64,000 nucleotides of DNA from an uncultured Eubacteriales bacterium (GTDB lineage: Bacteria; Bacillota; Clostridia; Oscillospirales; Oscillospiraceae): the NCBI GenBank assembly GCA_905198835.1, contig CAJKDY010000014.1, forward strand, positions 11,341 to 75,340, read 5' to 3'. Below, one piece after another: positions 22,011 through 30,022 of the stretch. Within the stretch, counting starts at the first letter, position 1; each line of letters opens with the position of its first letter. The translations under genes were made by a program, and so were the position numbers. The notes beneath the pieces were generated by a model. That model searched no databases. It had not been told where the DNA came from and worked only from the letters and a program-made list of their open reading frames with translations.

Positions 22011-23429
22011 CTACTTGAGAGAGACTGGGCAGGGGATGGTGACCGCCTTGTTTTCCAAAAGGGTATAGTCGTCGGTAAAGAACCAAAGGGCGGCGACCTT
22101 GTCTACATTGGCGGCAAAGTCTTTGGGATCCTCAATGGTGGTCACCACTGTGATGGTCCCAGTGGAGCGGTCCTTGAATTTCTCGACGGAACATCGGTCG
22201 AAAAGCTCGTTGCCGTCCTTATCCAGAAAACAGACTCCGTTTCCAATGGAGCTGTAATTGGTCGTCACGGGCCCTATGGGCTTCATTTCTACGATCAGGC
22301 GGTTGCCATCGGCGACCCGGTAGGACGCAGGGGCGTAGCCGCCGTTGGTGAGAGTGGGGTCGGACCAGGGGAGAGACGACAGAGGGACCGTCGTCCTTTG
22401 GCTTATGGCGGAGGAATACCAGACCGGGATCAGCTCCAGCGTGTCCAGGTCGCTCAGGTCGCCAAAAAGCTCGTAGGGGTCTGTCAGGATCCCCGCGCTG
22501 TCGGCCCCCTTCATCGTCCAGACCCGGGCAAAGGGGATATATGCCCCGGTGTCCTTATTCCGCAAGACAAAGGAGCCGTCAAGTCCCAGTCCGTTGTTGG
22601 GATTTTTCTCATAGCGTAGGGTGAGCAGATTGCCCAGAGGGGAACGGGAGAGGGAGGCCACCTCGATCTCCATAGCCTTGCCACCCCAATATATAGAAAA
22701 GGTCACGTCAGGCGTATTCACCGACGACGAGCAGGGGCGAGAGGGGAAGACCAGGGAGAACGGATCCCATGCACCGTCCTCCTCTTTCCAAGTCCGGCCC
22801 CGCAGCTCCAGCTCCGCGCCGTCAGCGGCAGAAGAAAGCGGCGCGGTGAGCAGGCACCGCCAGGCCCCATAGACGGTGGAGGGGTCGGAGACATACTGCT
22901 GAAGCTCAAAGCTGTTGCTATAGCCTTCGGCGGAAATGACCTCTCCATTGAGCATAAGATAGAGCTCGGGCGTCCAGCGGTAGGCCGCCCAAGGGGAACT
23001 GTTATCCAGCGCCTCAAACTCCGCCTGGGTCATCAGCGGCTGCGCGTAGTGATAGGAGAAGAAGATGGTGCAGAAGTTCCCGTCTATGGCGGCCTTTTCC
23101 AGGGTAAAGGTATTCCCGCCCTCTGTTACGGCGGAGAGGCCCACATCATAGGCGTACTCCTCGTAAACTTCATTCATGCCCAGCAGGGCAAAGGCGCTTT
23201 GCTCCTTCAGACGGTCAAATACCCCCAAAAGAGCGGCGGCGCTGACGCTGACGACCATGACCGCCACCAGAGCGGCGGCCACCAGGGGCGCGCGCAGACG
23301 AAAAGTGTTCTTCTTGGTGCAAGCGGTTTCCTGCCCGCTTGGCTGAGCGGCCAGCTGGGCACGGATGCGCCGGCGGCTCTCCTCGGGCAGCGTCAAGTGT
23401 TCCGAGAGGCTCTTCCAATGTTGTTCCAT
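22011..23429 (-). CDS. DUF4179 membrane protein, likely anti-sigma factor
   Basis: A 472-residue protein. A cytoplasmic N-terminus of about 45 residues is followed by one membrane helix (PLVAAALVAVMVVSVSAAAL) and a large extracellular part. The region after the helix (LGMNEVYEEYAYDVGLSAVT) matches the DUF4179 pattern found in proteins encoded next to ECF sigma factors. It should hold the sigma factor inactive until an envelope signal arrives (inference). The start at 23429 has GGGAGG upstream. It begins one base after the sigma gene stop, so the genes are coupled. Confidence 0.75.
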   Translation of the reverse strand: MEQHWKSLSEHLTLPEESRRRIRAQLAAQPSGQETACTKKNTFRLRAPLVAAALVAVMVVSVSAAALLGVFDRLKEQSAFALLGMNEVYEEYAYDVGLSAVTEGGNTFTLEKAAIDGNFCTIFFSYHYAQPLMTQAEFEALDNSSPWAAYRWTPELYLMLNGEVISAEGYSNSFELQQYVSDPSTVYGAWRCLLTAPLSSAADGAELELRGRTWKEEDGAWDPFSLVFPSRPCSSSVNTPDVTFSIYWGGKAMEIEVASLSRSPLGNLLTLRYEKNPNNGLGLDGSFVLRNKDTGAYIPFARVWTMKGADSAGILTDPYELFGDLSDLDTLELIPVWYSSAISQRTTVPLSSLPWSDPTLTNGGYAPASYRVADGNRLIVEMKPIGPVTTNYSSIGNGVCFLDKDGNELFDRCSVEKFKDRSTGTITVVTTIEDPKDFAANVDKVAALWFFTDDYTLLENKAVTIPCPVSLK

Positions 23430-23430
23430 A

Positions 23431-23889
23431 TTATTCCCTCCCAAGCTGTTGTTTTAAGATGTTCCTGGCCCGGTGCAGCCGCATGGACACCGCCGACGAT
23501 CCGATCTGCAGCGTCTCCGCGATCTCTTGCAGGGAATACCCCTCCAGGCAGTGGAGAAGCACTACGCTTCGGTATTTTTCCGGCAGCTCCATCACGGCCC
23601 GGAACACCTCCCGGTCCTCCGCCGGGGCCAGCAGGGCCAGCTCCTCCAGGGGCGTGTCCGCATAGTGCCTGGCTTGGCGAAGAACATCCTTGCAGTGATT
23701 GACGGTGATCTTGGCGAGAAACGCCCGTTCCTTGCCTGGGTAGAGCGTGACATCCCGCTCCAGGAGCTTGAGGAACACCGCCTGTACCGCATCCTCCGCG
23801 CCCCAGGGAGAGCGGAGATAGCCCAGGGCGATGCGGTATACCGTGTCGCTGTAGCGGTCAAAAAGCTCCAGTACGGTCTCTTGCTCCAT
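23431..23889 (-). CDS. ECF-type RNA polymerase sigma factor
   Basis: A 152-residue sigma-70 family protein with region 2 (VLELFDRYSDTVYRIALGYL, then AEDAVQAVFLKLLER) and region 4 (LPEKYRSVVLLHCLEGYSLQ, then EIAETLQIGSSAVSMRLHRA) and no region 1 or 3. It directs transcription of a stress or envelope regulon, normally including its own operon. The start at 23889 is chosen for spacing from AAAGGTGG; ATG 23895 is also possible. Paired with the DUF4179 gene. Confidence 0.88.
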   Translation of the reverse strand: MEQETVLELFDRYSDTVYRIALGYLRSPWGAEDAVQAVFLKLLERDVTLYPGKERAFLAKITVNHCKDVLRQARHYADTPLEELALLAPAEDREVFRAVMELPEKYRSVVLLHCLEGYSLQEIAETLQIGSSAVSMRLHRARNILKQQLGRE

Positions 23890-24027
23890 TCTCATCCCAC
23901 CTTTGCTCTTTTCGTGAGGCCTCATGGTTATAACGGCCAACCAGGACCTAACAGCACAATTTTTTCTAAAACTAGTATATATGATTTCCCCGCCGTTTCA
24001 AAGAAAGAGTTGCGGGGCCGAGACCCT

Positions 24028-24057
24028 TGCGGGTTAGAGGTCAAGTATGGTATAATA
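24028..24057 (+). promoter_or_regulatory. Promoter of the aldo/keto reductase gene
   Basis: TTGCGG, 18-base spacer, TATAAT, 30 bases before the start codon. Confidence 0.65.
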
Positions 24058-24086
24058 TTTTTATCACCTTAGAGGAGGGGCAACAA

Positions 24087-24932
24087 ATGGAGCATATTAC
24101 GCTCAGCAACGGCGTCGCTATGCCTGTGATGGGGTTTGGAACATATCAGATCACGGATCTTGCTCAGTGCCAGCAGTGCGTACTGGACGCCATCGCCGCG
24201 GGCTATCGGATGATCGACACCGCTCAGGCTTACTACAATGAGGAAGCCGTGGGTGCGGCCCTGGCCCAGTGCGGCGTGGCCCGGGAGGAGCTGTTTGTGG
24301 TGACCAAGGTCCACTTCCGCAACTTTACCCCGGGCAAGTGCCGCCAGTCGGTGCTGGAGTCTCTGGAAAAGCTGAGGGTAGACTATCTGGATAGCGTGCT
24401 GCTCCACTGGCCCTTCAACGACTATTACACCGCATGGCGAGAGCTGGAGGAGCTCTATGAGGAGGGGCTGCTCCGGTCCATCGGCGTCTCTAACTTCCAC
24501 GCCGACCGCCTGATCGACCTGATCAACTACAATAAGATCGCGCCCCACATCGACCAGATCGAGGCCCACCTCTTCTGCCAGCAGAAGGTGTGCCGGGAGT
24601 GGATGGATAAATACGGCGTCACCGCCATGGCCTACGCGCCCTTGGGGCAGGCCCGGCGGCAGGAGATGTACGAGCTGCCCCAGGTGGCCGGGCCTGCCCA
24701 AAAATACGGCAAGACCCCAGCCCAGGTCATGCTGCGTTTTCTCATCCAGTCTGGCTTTGTTCCCATTCCCAAAAGTGTTCACGCGGAGCGCATCAAGGAG
24801 AATGTGAAGGTGTTTGACTTTACTCTGACCGACGCTGAAATGGAAGCCCTGGGGGCGCTGGACACAGGCGTCGCCATGATCGGCAACCCGGAGAATCCCG
24901 TCCGGGCCGAGGCGGCGCTGCACTGGAAATAA
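24087..24932 (+). CDS. Aldo/keto reductase
   Basis: A 281-residue NADPH-dependent oxidoreductase. The family signatures are VMGFGTYQI near the start, the catalytic Asp in MIDTAQAYYNE (Tyr in YYNE), the Lys in VVTKVHF, the His in LLHWPF, and the cofactor-binding IPKSVHAERIKENVKVFDF near the end. The likely reaction is reduction of aldehydes or ketones; the substrate cannot be told. GAGGAGGGG precedes ATG 24087. The gene stands alone with its own promoter. Confidence 0.92.
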   Translation: MEHITLSNGVAMPVMGFGTYQITDLAQCQQCVLDAIAAGYRMIDTAQAYYNEEAVGAALAQCGVAREELFVVTKVHFRNFTPGKCRQSVLESLEKLRVDYLDSVLLHWPFNDYYTAWRELEELYEEGLLRSIGVSNFHADRLIDLINYNKIAPHIDQIEAHLFCQQKVCREWMDKYGVTAMAYAPLGQARRQEMYELPQVAGPAQKYGKTPAQVMLRFLIQSGFVPIPKSVHAERIKENVKVFDFTLTDAEMEALGALDTGVAMIGNPENPVRAEAALHWK

Positions 24933-24960
24933 AGAAACAGGAAGCGCAAGAAGCCTTGCC

Positions 24961-24989
24961 TTGCTTTTCTTGGAAATTCATGCTATAAT
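24961..24989 (+). promoter_or_regulatory. Promoter of the histidine kinase gene
   Basis: TTGCTT, 17-base spacer, TATAAT, about 55 bases before the start codon. Confidence 0.7.
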
Positions 24990-25043
24990 TTCCCAAAAAT
25001 CAAGGGCACAGGCTTGGTATTTCCCGGAATCAGGGGTGGTTGT

Positions 25044-27146
25044 ATGCGCAGACGTAAACTCGACGAAGCAAACCCGTTGGCGCTCAGTGATAAATCTTTT
25101 CCGATCATTGAGCAGATCACCACGGGGATGCCCGGCGGTTTTTTCATCTATCACGCCGATGGCCCGGAAACGCTGATCTACGCCAACCAGGCACTGATCT
25201 GGATGTTTGGCTGTAAGGACCTGGAGGAATTTCGGGAATATACCGGTTATACCTTTCCGGGCATGCTCCACCCGGAGGATGTGGAAGCTACGGAGCGGAG
25301 CATCGAGCAGCAGATCTTTACGTCGGACAGCAACGGTCTGGACTATGTGGAATACCGCATCGTGCGCAAGGACGGTGAGATCCGTTGGATCGAGGACTAC
25401 GGGTATTTCGTCCACACAGATTTCTACGGAGATATTTTTTACGTTTTCGTGGAGGACGCCACAGAGCGGCATTTGAAGGCGATCGCGGACGAGCGCATAG
25501 CCCAGCTGGCCCAGGAGCGGTTGGAGGCCTTAAAGGCGCTGGAATATGAAACGACAGCGCTGAAGCTGGTCCATGAGATCCTGCGCTCTGGCATGTGGTC
25601 TATGGAGTTTGACCAGCAGGGACAGATGGTCAGCGTGCTGTGGAGCCCCAGCTTTCGCGCGATGATCGGATACCAAGACGAGCGAGACTTTCCCAATACC
25701 TTGTCCGCCTGGTCGGACCTGATCCATCCCGAGGACCGGGATGACGTATTGAAGCAATACTACGCCGTCATTGACGACTATACCGGCAAGAGCATCTATG
25801 ACGCTGAGTACCGCCTGTTGACAAAGGACCGTGGCTACCGCTGGTTCCGTGCCACGGGAAAGCTCTCCCGTAGAAAGGACGGGACGCCCATCACCTATGT
25901 GGGCATGTTTGTGGATATTACCAAGCGCAAAGAGGCCGATGAGCTGCTTCAAAAGCAGCGCGAGCTTTTGGAGGAGGCTCTGGAGAAGGCCCAGCGCGCG
26001 TCCCAGGCCAAGACCATGTTCCTCAACAATATGTCGCACGATATCCGAACGCCCATGAACGCCATCATCGGCTTTACTACGCTGGCCTATACCCATCTGG
26101 ACGACCGTGAGCTTTTGCGGGACTATTTGGACAAGATCACACGCTCTTCCAACCACCTGCTGAGTCTGATCAACGATGTGCTGGACATGAGCCGCATCGA
26201 GAGCGGCAAGGTGACGATCAAGGAGACAACCTGCAGTCTGCCCCAGCTCCTGTCCGACCTTCGGCCCATGATCCAGACCGACCTCAAAAACAGGGAACTG
26301 GATTTTCACATGGACGACAGCGCCTTGATCCACCCCTATGTGATCTGCGATAAGCTGCGGCTTGATCAGGTATTGCTGAACATCTTGAGCAATGCCTTGA
26401 AGTTTACCCCATCCGGCGGCAGTATTTCTGTCATTGCCACAGAGCGGGCCGGGGAGGATGGGGATCACGCGATCTATGAATTCCGTATCCAGGATACGGG
26501 CATCGGCATGGCCCCAGAGTTTTTGGATCATATTTTTGAGCCCTTTGAGCGCGAACGCACCTCCACGGTCAGCGGGATTCAGGGCACTGGCCTGGGCATG
26601 GCCATCACCAAGAATCTGGTAGAACTGATGGGCGGCCAGATCACGGTGGAAAGCCAAAAAGGTCGGGGAAGTACCTTTATCTGCACCTTCCCATTCCATC
26701 TCAGCGAGACCGCACGGGAGGAAAAGCCACAGTGCCAGTGCATCCCCAAAAGAGCTTTCGCGTGGCGCATTCTACTGGTGGAGGATAACGAGCTGAACCG
26801 GGAGATCGCGGTGACTATCCTGGAAGAGGCCGGTTATGTGATCGACGTGGCGGAGAATGGCGCCGAAGCGGTAGAGAAGGTAAGCCGCTCGGCAGACGCG
26901 CCCTACGATCTGATCCTGATGGATATCCAAATGCCTGTTATGGACGGCATTGAGGCCACAAAGGAGATCCGGACTATGTCCGACCCGGCTTTGGCCAGCG
27001 TACCCATTGTGGCGATGACCGCCAACGCCTTTGAGGAAGACCGCCAGCGGGTCATGGCCGCCGGGATGAACGGGCATCTAGGCAAGCCGATCGATGTGAG
27101 TAAGCTGTTTGATACCATACAGAGCATTCTTGGCGGATCGTCATGA
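25044..27146 (+). CDS. PAS-PAS hybrid sensor histidine kinase/response regulator
   Basis: A 700-residue soluble signalling protein. Two PAS domains (about residues 25-140 and 180-300) are followed by a HisKA domain with phospho-acceptor His near 332 (NMSHDIRTPMNAI), an HATPase_c domain (DTGIGM and GTGLGMA) and a receiver domain with Asp near 626 (LILMDIQMPVMDG). No membrane helix is present, so it senses an internal signal. There is no HPt domain or partner regulator nearby, so the downstream target is unknown. GGGGTGG precedes the ATG. Confidence 0.9.
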   Translation: MRRRKLDEANPLALSDKSFPIIEQITTGMPGGFFIYHADGPETLIYANQALIWMFGCKDLEEFREYTGYTFPGMLHPEDVEATERSIEQQIFTSDSNGLDYVEYRIVRKDGEIRWIEDYGYFVHTDFYGDIFYVFVEDATERHLKAIADERIAQLAQERLEALKALEYETTALKLVHEILRSGMWSMEFDQQGQMVSVLWSPSFRAMIGYQDERDFPNTLSAWSDLIHPEDRDDVLKQYYAVIDDYTGKSIYDAEYRLLTKDRGYRWFRATGKLSRRKDGTPITYVGMFVDITKRKEADELLQKQRELLEEALEKAQRASQAKTMFLNNMSHDIRTPMNAIIGFTTLAYTHLDDRELLRDYLDKITRSSNHLLSLINDVLDMSRIESGKVTIKETTCSLPQLLSDLRPMIQTDLKNRELDFHMDDSALIHPYVICDKLRLDQVLLNILSNALKFTPSGGSISVIATERAGEDGDHAIYEFRIQDTGIGMAPEFLDHIFEPFERERTSTVSGIQGTGLGMAITKNLVELMGGQITVESQKGRGSTFICTFPFHLSETAREEKPQCQCIPKRAFAWRILLVEDNELNREIAVTILEEAGYVIDVAENGAEAVEKVSRSADAPYDLILMDIQMPVMDGIEATKEIRTMSDPALASVPIVAMTANAFEEDRQRVMAAGMNGHLGKPIDVSKLFDTIQSILGGSS

Positions 27147-27186
27147 CCGTGCAGCCGGTTCGACTTCCCGATCTTTCAATTCGCCC

Positions 27187-27215
27187 TTGCCAAGGACTGT
27201 TTCTTCTGGTATAAT
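27187..27215 (+). promoter_or_regulatory. Promoter of the PRTase-like gene
   Basis: TTGCCA, 17-base spacer, TATAAT. It leaves a leader of about 105 bases in which no clear structure was seen. Confidence 0.65.
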
Positions 27216-27327
27216 CAAATCACCCAAAAAGTAATGTGAAAATACAGGCATATATCGTCGTATTGCACAGCTTTTTTTGGGGGGCTGGATTATTTCATGG
27301 ACCGGGAATATAAAGGAGGTCAAGTGT

Positions 27328-27963
27328 ATGGAACCGAAATTTTTCCCTCTTCTGGACATCGGCGGCGTGCCGCTTCTGGCGGCTAAAGGCCATTTTGCCA
27401 CCCGCAACAGCCACATCAACTACTTTATTGACGTGACCGCCCAGAAGTATAGCCTTAAGGGCTGTCGGGCCGTGGCCCGGGAACTGGCAAACCGGCTCCA
27501 AAACCGGTTCCAGGTGGACTCCATCCTCTGCATGGACGGCACCAGCGCCGTAGGCGCCTGCCTGGCCAGAAAGCTGACCCAGCATGGAGGGCGCTCTCTC
27601 AGCGAGGGCGACGATATGTATATCATCAAGGGCGAGCTGGACAGCAAGGGGAACTTGATTTTCCGGGACAACGCCCGGTTCATGCTGGAGGGCAAGAAGG
27701 TCCTGATCCTCATGTGCTCGCTGACCACCGGCACCACCGCGCTCCAGGGTAAGCAGAGCGTGGAGTACTATGGCGGCAGCGTGGTAGGCGTGGCCTCCAT
27801 CTATGCAGCCATCCATGAGCTGGAGGGCTTGCCGGTGGTCTCGATCTTTGATACCAACACCATCAAGGATTATGCTTCCCACGCTCCTTCAGAATGCCCC
27901 ATGTGCAAGGCGGGCCAGCCCATCGACGCCGTGGTCAACACCTTCGGTTTCTCCAAGATCTGA
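27328..27963 (+). CDS. Phosphoribosyltransferase-family protein
   Basis: A 211-residue protein of the type I PRTase fold, resembling orotate phosphoribosyltransferases. VDSILCMDGTSAVGACLARK would be the beta-strand/loop after the hood, and VLILMCSLTTGTTALQGKQS takes the place of the PRPP-binding loop. The usual acidic pair before TTG (DDxxTTG) is replaced by MCSLTTG, so PRPP catalysis may be altered or lost and a regulatory role is possible. A CPMC motif near the C-terminus may bind zinc. AAAGGAGG precedes the ATG. Substrate unknown. Confidence 0.65.
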   Translation: MEPKFFPLLDIGGVPLLAAKGHFATRNSHINYFIDVTAQKYSLKGCRAVARELANRLQNRFQVDSILCMDGTSAVGACLARKLTQHGGRSLSEGDDMYIIKGELDSKGNLIFRDNARFMLEGKKVLILMCSLTTGTTALQGKQSVEYYGGSVVGVASIYAAIHELEGLPVVSIFDTNTIKDYASHAPSECPMCKAGQPIDAVVNTFGFSKI

Positions 27964-27973
27964 CCCAAGGGCT

Positions 27974-28002
27974 TGACAACGCTCCTGCCAGGACGTAAAA
28001 TG
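27974..28002 (+). promoter_or_regulatory. Promoter of the ECF S-component gene
   Basis: Consensus TTGACA, 17-base spacer, TAAAAT, giving a leader of about 140 bases. Confidence 0.75.
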
Positions 28003-28079
28003 TTTCCAGTCGGCAGGAAGTCGGCCATGGAGCGCGGAGCGCTTCTATCTTTGAACATGTCAACGATCTCATTCATACC

Positions 28080-28127
28080 AAGAAGGTATGTCCACGTCCG
28101 GCGGACGTGCATACCTTCTTATTTTTT
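28080..28127 (+). terminator. Attenuator-type terminator upstream of the ECF S-component gene
   Basis: AAGAAGGTATG pairs with CATACCTTCTT and CACGTCC with GGACGTG around a GGC loop, then ATTTTTT. It ends only four bases before the AGGAGG ribosome site at 28132 and lies inside the leader. Readthrough must therefore be controlled, as in a riboswitch or protein-dependent attenuator. Confidence 0.75.
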
Positions 28128-28147
28128 ACCCAGGAGGGACCGTCATC

Positions 28148-28699
28148 ATGTCACAAGTAAAAAAGCTCTGTATCTGCGCGCTTTGCGCCGCCCTCTGCTG
28201 CGTTTTGCCCACGGTGTTCCATGGCTTTGGCGATCAGGTAGCGGGCGTGGCTTCGCCTATGCACTTTCCCGTACTGCTGTGCGGCCTGGCTTGCGGCTGG
28301 GCCTATGGTGGCGTCTGCGGCCTGGTCGGCCCGATATTGGCTATGCTGGTAACGGGCAAGCCGGTGCCGCCGCGGCTCATCTATATGACGGCGGAGCTAA
28401 TCACCTACGGCGTCCTCACCGGGCTCTTTATGAAGTACATCCGCACCGGAAAGACCTATCTGGATCTCTATCTGTCCATGGTGCCCGCTATGCTCCTTGG
28501 TCGCGTAGTGGGCGGGATCTTTGAAGCCATTTTACTGGGCAACAACTTCTTTGGCTTCTTTGTGGGCAGTTACCTGGTCAAGACCGCGCCCGGCGCGGTG
28601 GCTCAGCTCATCGTCATCCCCGCCATCTACCTGATGCTCCAGGTCGCGGGACTGCTGCCCAAGCGCTATGGGGAGACATCCGCCCTCAAGAGAGCCTGA
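28148..28699 (+). CDS. ECF transporter substrate-binding (S) component
   Basis: A 183-residue membrane protein with about six hydrophobic segments. The region SPMHFPVLLCGLACGWAYGG followed by GLVGPILAMLVTGKP is characteristic of vitamin-type S components that join a shared ECF energizing module. No ATPase or T component is encoded here, so it uses one elsewhere. It is preceded by a strong terminator inside its leader, and a DUF4430 surface protein gene follows. The substrate is not evident; a vitamin is likely. Confidence 0.82.
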   Translation: MSQVKKLCICALCAALCCVLPTVFHGFGDQVAGVASPMHFPVLLCGLACGWAYGGVCGLVGPILAMLVTGKPVPPRLIYMTAELITYGVLTGLFMKYIRTGKTYLDLYLSMVPAMLLGRVVGGIFEAILLGNNFFGFFVGSYLVKTAPGAVAQLIVIPAIYLMLQVAGLLPKRYGETSALKRA

Positions 28700-28716
28700 C
28701 GCTGCCTGAAATTCCC

Positions 28717-28745
28717 TTGATTTTTGTCCTAGAGCAGGGTAGAAT
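28717..28745 (+). promoter_or_regulatory. Promoter of the DUF4430 gene
   Basis: TTGATT, 17-base spacer, TAGAAT, 32 bases before the start codon. Confidence 0.6.
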
Positions 28746-28777
28746 AGGTAAGAGGATCAGGAGAGAAGGGCTGGACA

Positions 28778-29449
28778 ATGAAAAACTGGAAACGATATAG
28801 CCTTGCCGTGGTAGTCGCGGCGCTGGCGGTGGTTTTGGCGGTGGTGCTGTGGCAGGCAGACCGGCCCGGCCAGCAGGGGCTGGAGCCGTCGCCCTTTACA
28901 GAGGTAGCGCCCTCGCTCACGCCTACGGCGGCTCCATCGCCCGCGTCAACTCCGGTGGCCAGCCCGCTGTCCTCGGAGACCGTCCAGCCCAACCCGGAAG
29001 CGGCGCCATCCCCCTCTGTCACGCCGGATGCGACGCCCTCGTCTGAGGAGAAGAAGACTGTCTGCACCATTGCTATCCGCTGCGATACCGTGCTGGAGGA
29101 TCTGGACAGACTGGATCAGGACAAGGCGGAGCTAGTTCCTGCCGACGGGGCCTTGCTGAGCAAGACAACGCTCGACTTTTTGGACGGGGAAAGCGCCTTT
29201 GACCTTTTAAAGCGCGTCTGTCAGGACAACGGCATCCATCTGGAGTTCTCCATTACCCCGGGCTATGGCTCGGCCTATATCGAGGGCATTGGAAACCTCT
29301 ATGAATTTGACTGTGGGGAGCGTTCGGGCTGGCTCTACCGGGTCAATGGTCAGGTCCCAAGCGTGGCCTGCTCAGCCTATACGCTCCAAGCAGGCGACGC
29401 GGTGGAGTTTCTCTATTCCTGCGATTGGGGTCAGGATCTGGACGGATAA
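28778..29449 (+). CDS. DUF4430 surface protein
   Basis: A 223-residue protein with an N-terminal membrane anchor (YSLAVVVAALAVVLAVVLW), a Pro/Ser/Thr-rich spacer of about 60 residues that would cross the wall, and a C-terminal DUF4430 domain (LDGESAFDLLKRVCQDNGIH, then CGERSGWLYRVNG and YTLQAGDAVEFLYS). DUF4430 resembles the C-terminal domain of mammalian transcobalamin and intrinsic factor. Because an ECF S-component gene lies just upstream, it may capture the same ligand outside the cell (inference). Confidence 0.82.
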   Translation: MKNWKRYSLAVVVAALAVVLAVVLWQADRPGQQGLEPSPFTEVAPSLTPTAAPSPASTPVASPLSSETVQPNPEAAPSPSVTPDATPSSEEKKTVCTIAIRCDTVLEDLDRLDQDKAELVPADGALLSKTTLDFLDGESAFDLLKRVCQDNGIHLEFSITPGYGSAYIEGIGNLYEFDCGERSGWLYRVNGQVPSVACSAYTLQAGDAVEFLYSCDWGQDLDG

Positions 29450-29470
29450 AGGTTCTTCCTTCCCATAAAC

Positions 29471-29501
29471 AAAGCCGCCAGGCAGCTTGCCCGGCGGCTT
29501 T
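29471..29501. terminator. Bidirectional terminator
   Basis: AAAGCCGCC pairs with GGCGGCTTT, with an inner GGC/GCC, between the convergent DUF4430 and DUF6514-like genes. Confidence 0.75.
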
Positions 29502-29514
29502 GCTTATATATCGT

Positions 29515-29790
29515 TCAGCGGCCCAGCCAGTCCTCCAGCACATCGTCCAGCGAAACGGGGGAGACCCGGTTCCGGACGAGCAGGTCCAGCAGCGACGCGG
29601 CATCCTGGGCGTTGATGGTCACATGGCGTCGGCAGTGCTCTTGGCCGGTGGTGCAGTCGGTGATCATTACGCCGTAGCTTTCGCAGCGAAAGCCGTCCAC
29701 ATCGATATCCTCTACCAGCAGACCATACTGCCAGGGCTGTTCCACCTGGGATAGTTTACTTTCCAACAATCTCCAATCCAATACGCGCAT
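29515..29790 (-). CDS. Small DUF6514-like protein
   Basis: A 91-residue protein. The pattern YGLLVEDIDVDGFRCESYGV followed by SLLDLLVRNRVSPVSLDDVL and a final DWL resembles the short clostridial DUF6514 family of unknown function. GGAGGAATCGTC precedes its ATG. It stands alone on the minus strand between plus-strand operons. Confidence 0.65.
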   Translation of the reverse strand: MRVLDWRLLESKLSQVEQPWQYGLLVEDIDVDGFRCESYGVMITDCTTGQEHCRRHVTINAQDAASLLDLLVRNRVSPVSLDDVLEDWLGR

Positions 29791-29953
29791 GACGATTCCT
29801 CCTATCCTTTGCGCTTTTGTACGAAGATTGTATATGATTTTCCTGGTTTTGTCAGTCGATTAACGGCGAGGACAGAAAAAAAGATGCCCAAATTTTCCTT
29901 GGTCAAATTGGTGGATTTGTCCTAAAAGACCCTGGTCCGGCGGCAAATAGGGG

Positions 29954-29982
29954 TTGTGCCCGGCGGGCTTTTGTGGTATGAT
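29954..29982 (+). promoter_or_regulatory. purB promoter
   Basis: TTGTGC, 17-base spacer, TATGAT, 40 bases before the start codon. The rest of 29791-29953 shows nothing recognisable. Confidence 0.65.
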
Positions 29983-30022
29983 GAAATACGAAATTTTTTG
30001 TGCAGAAACGAGGTCGAACACC

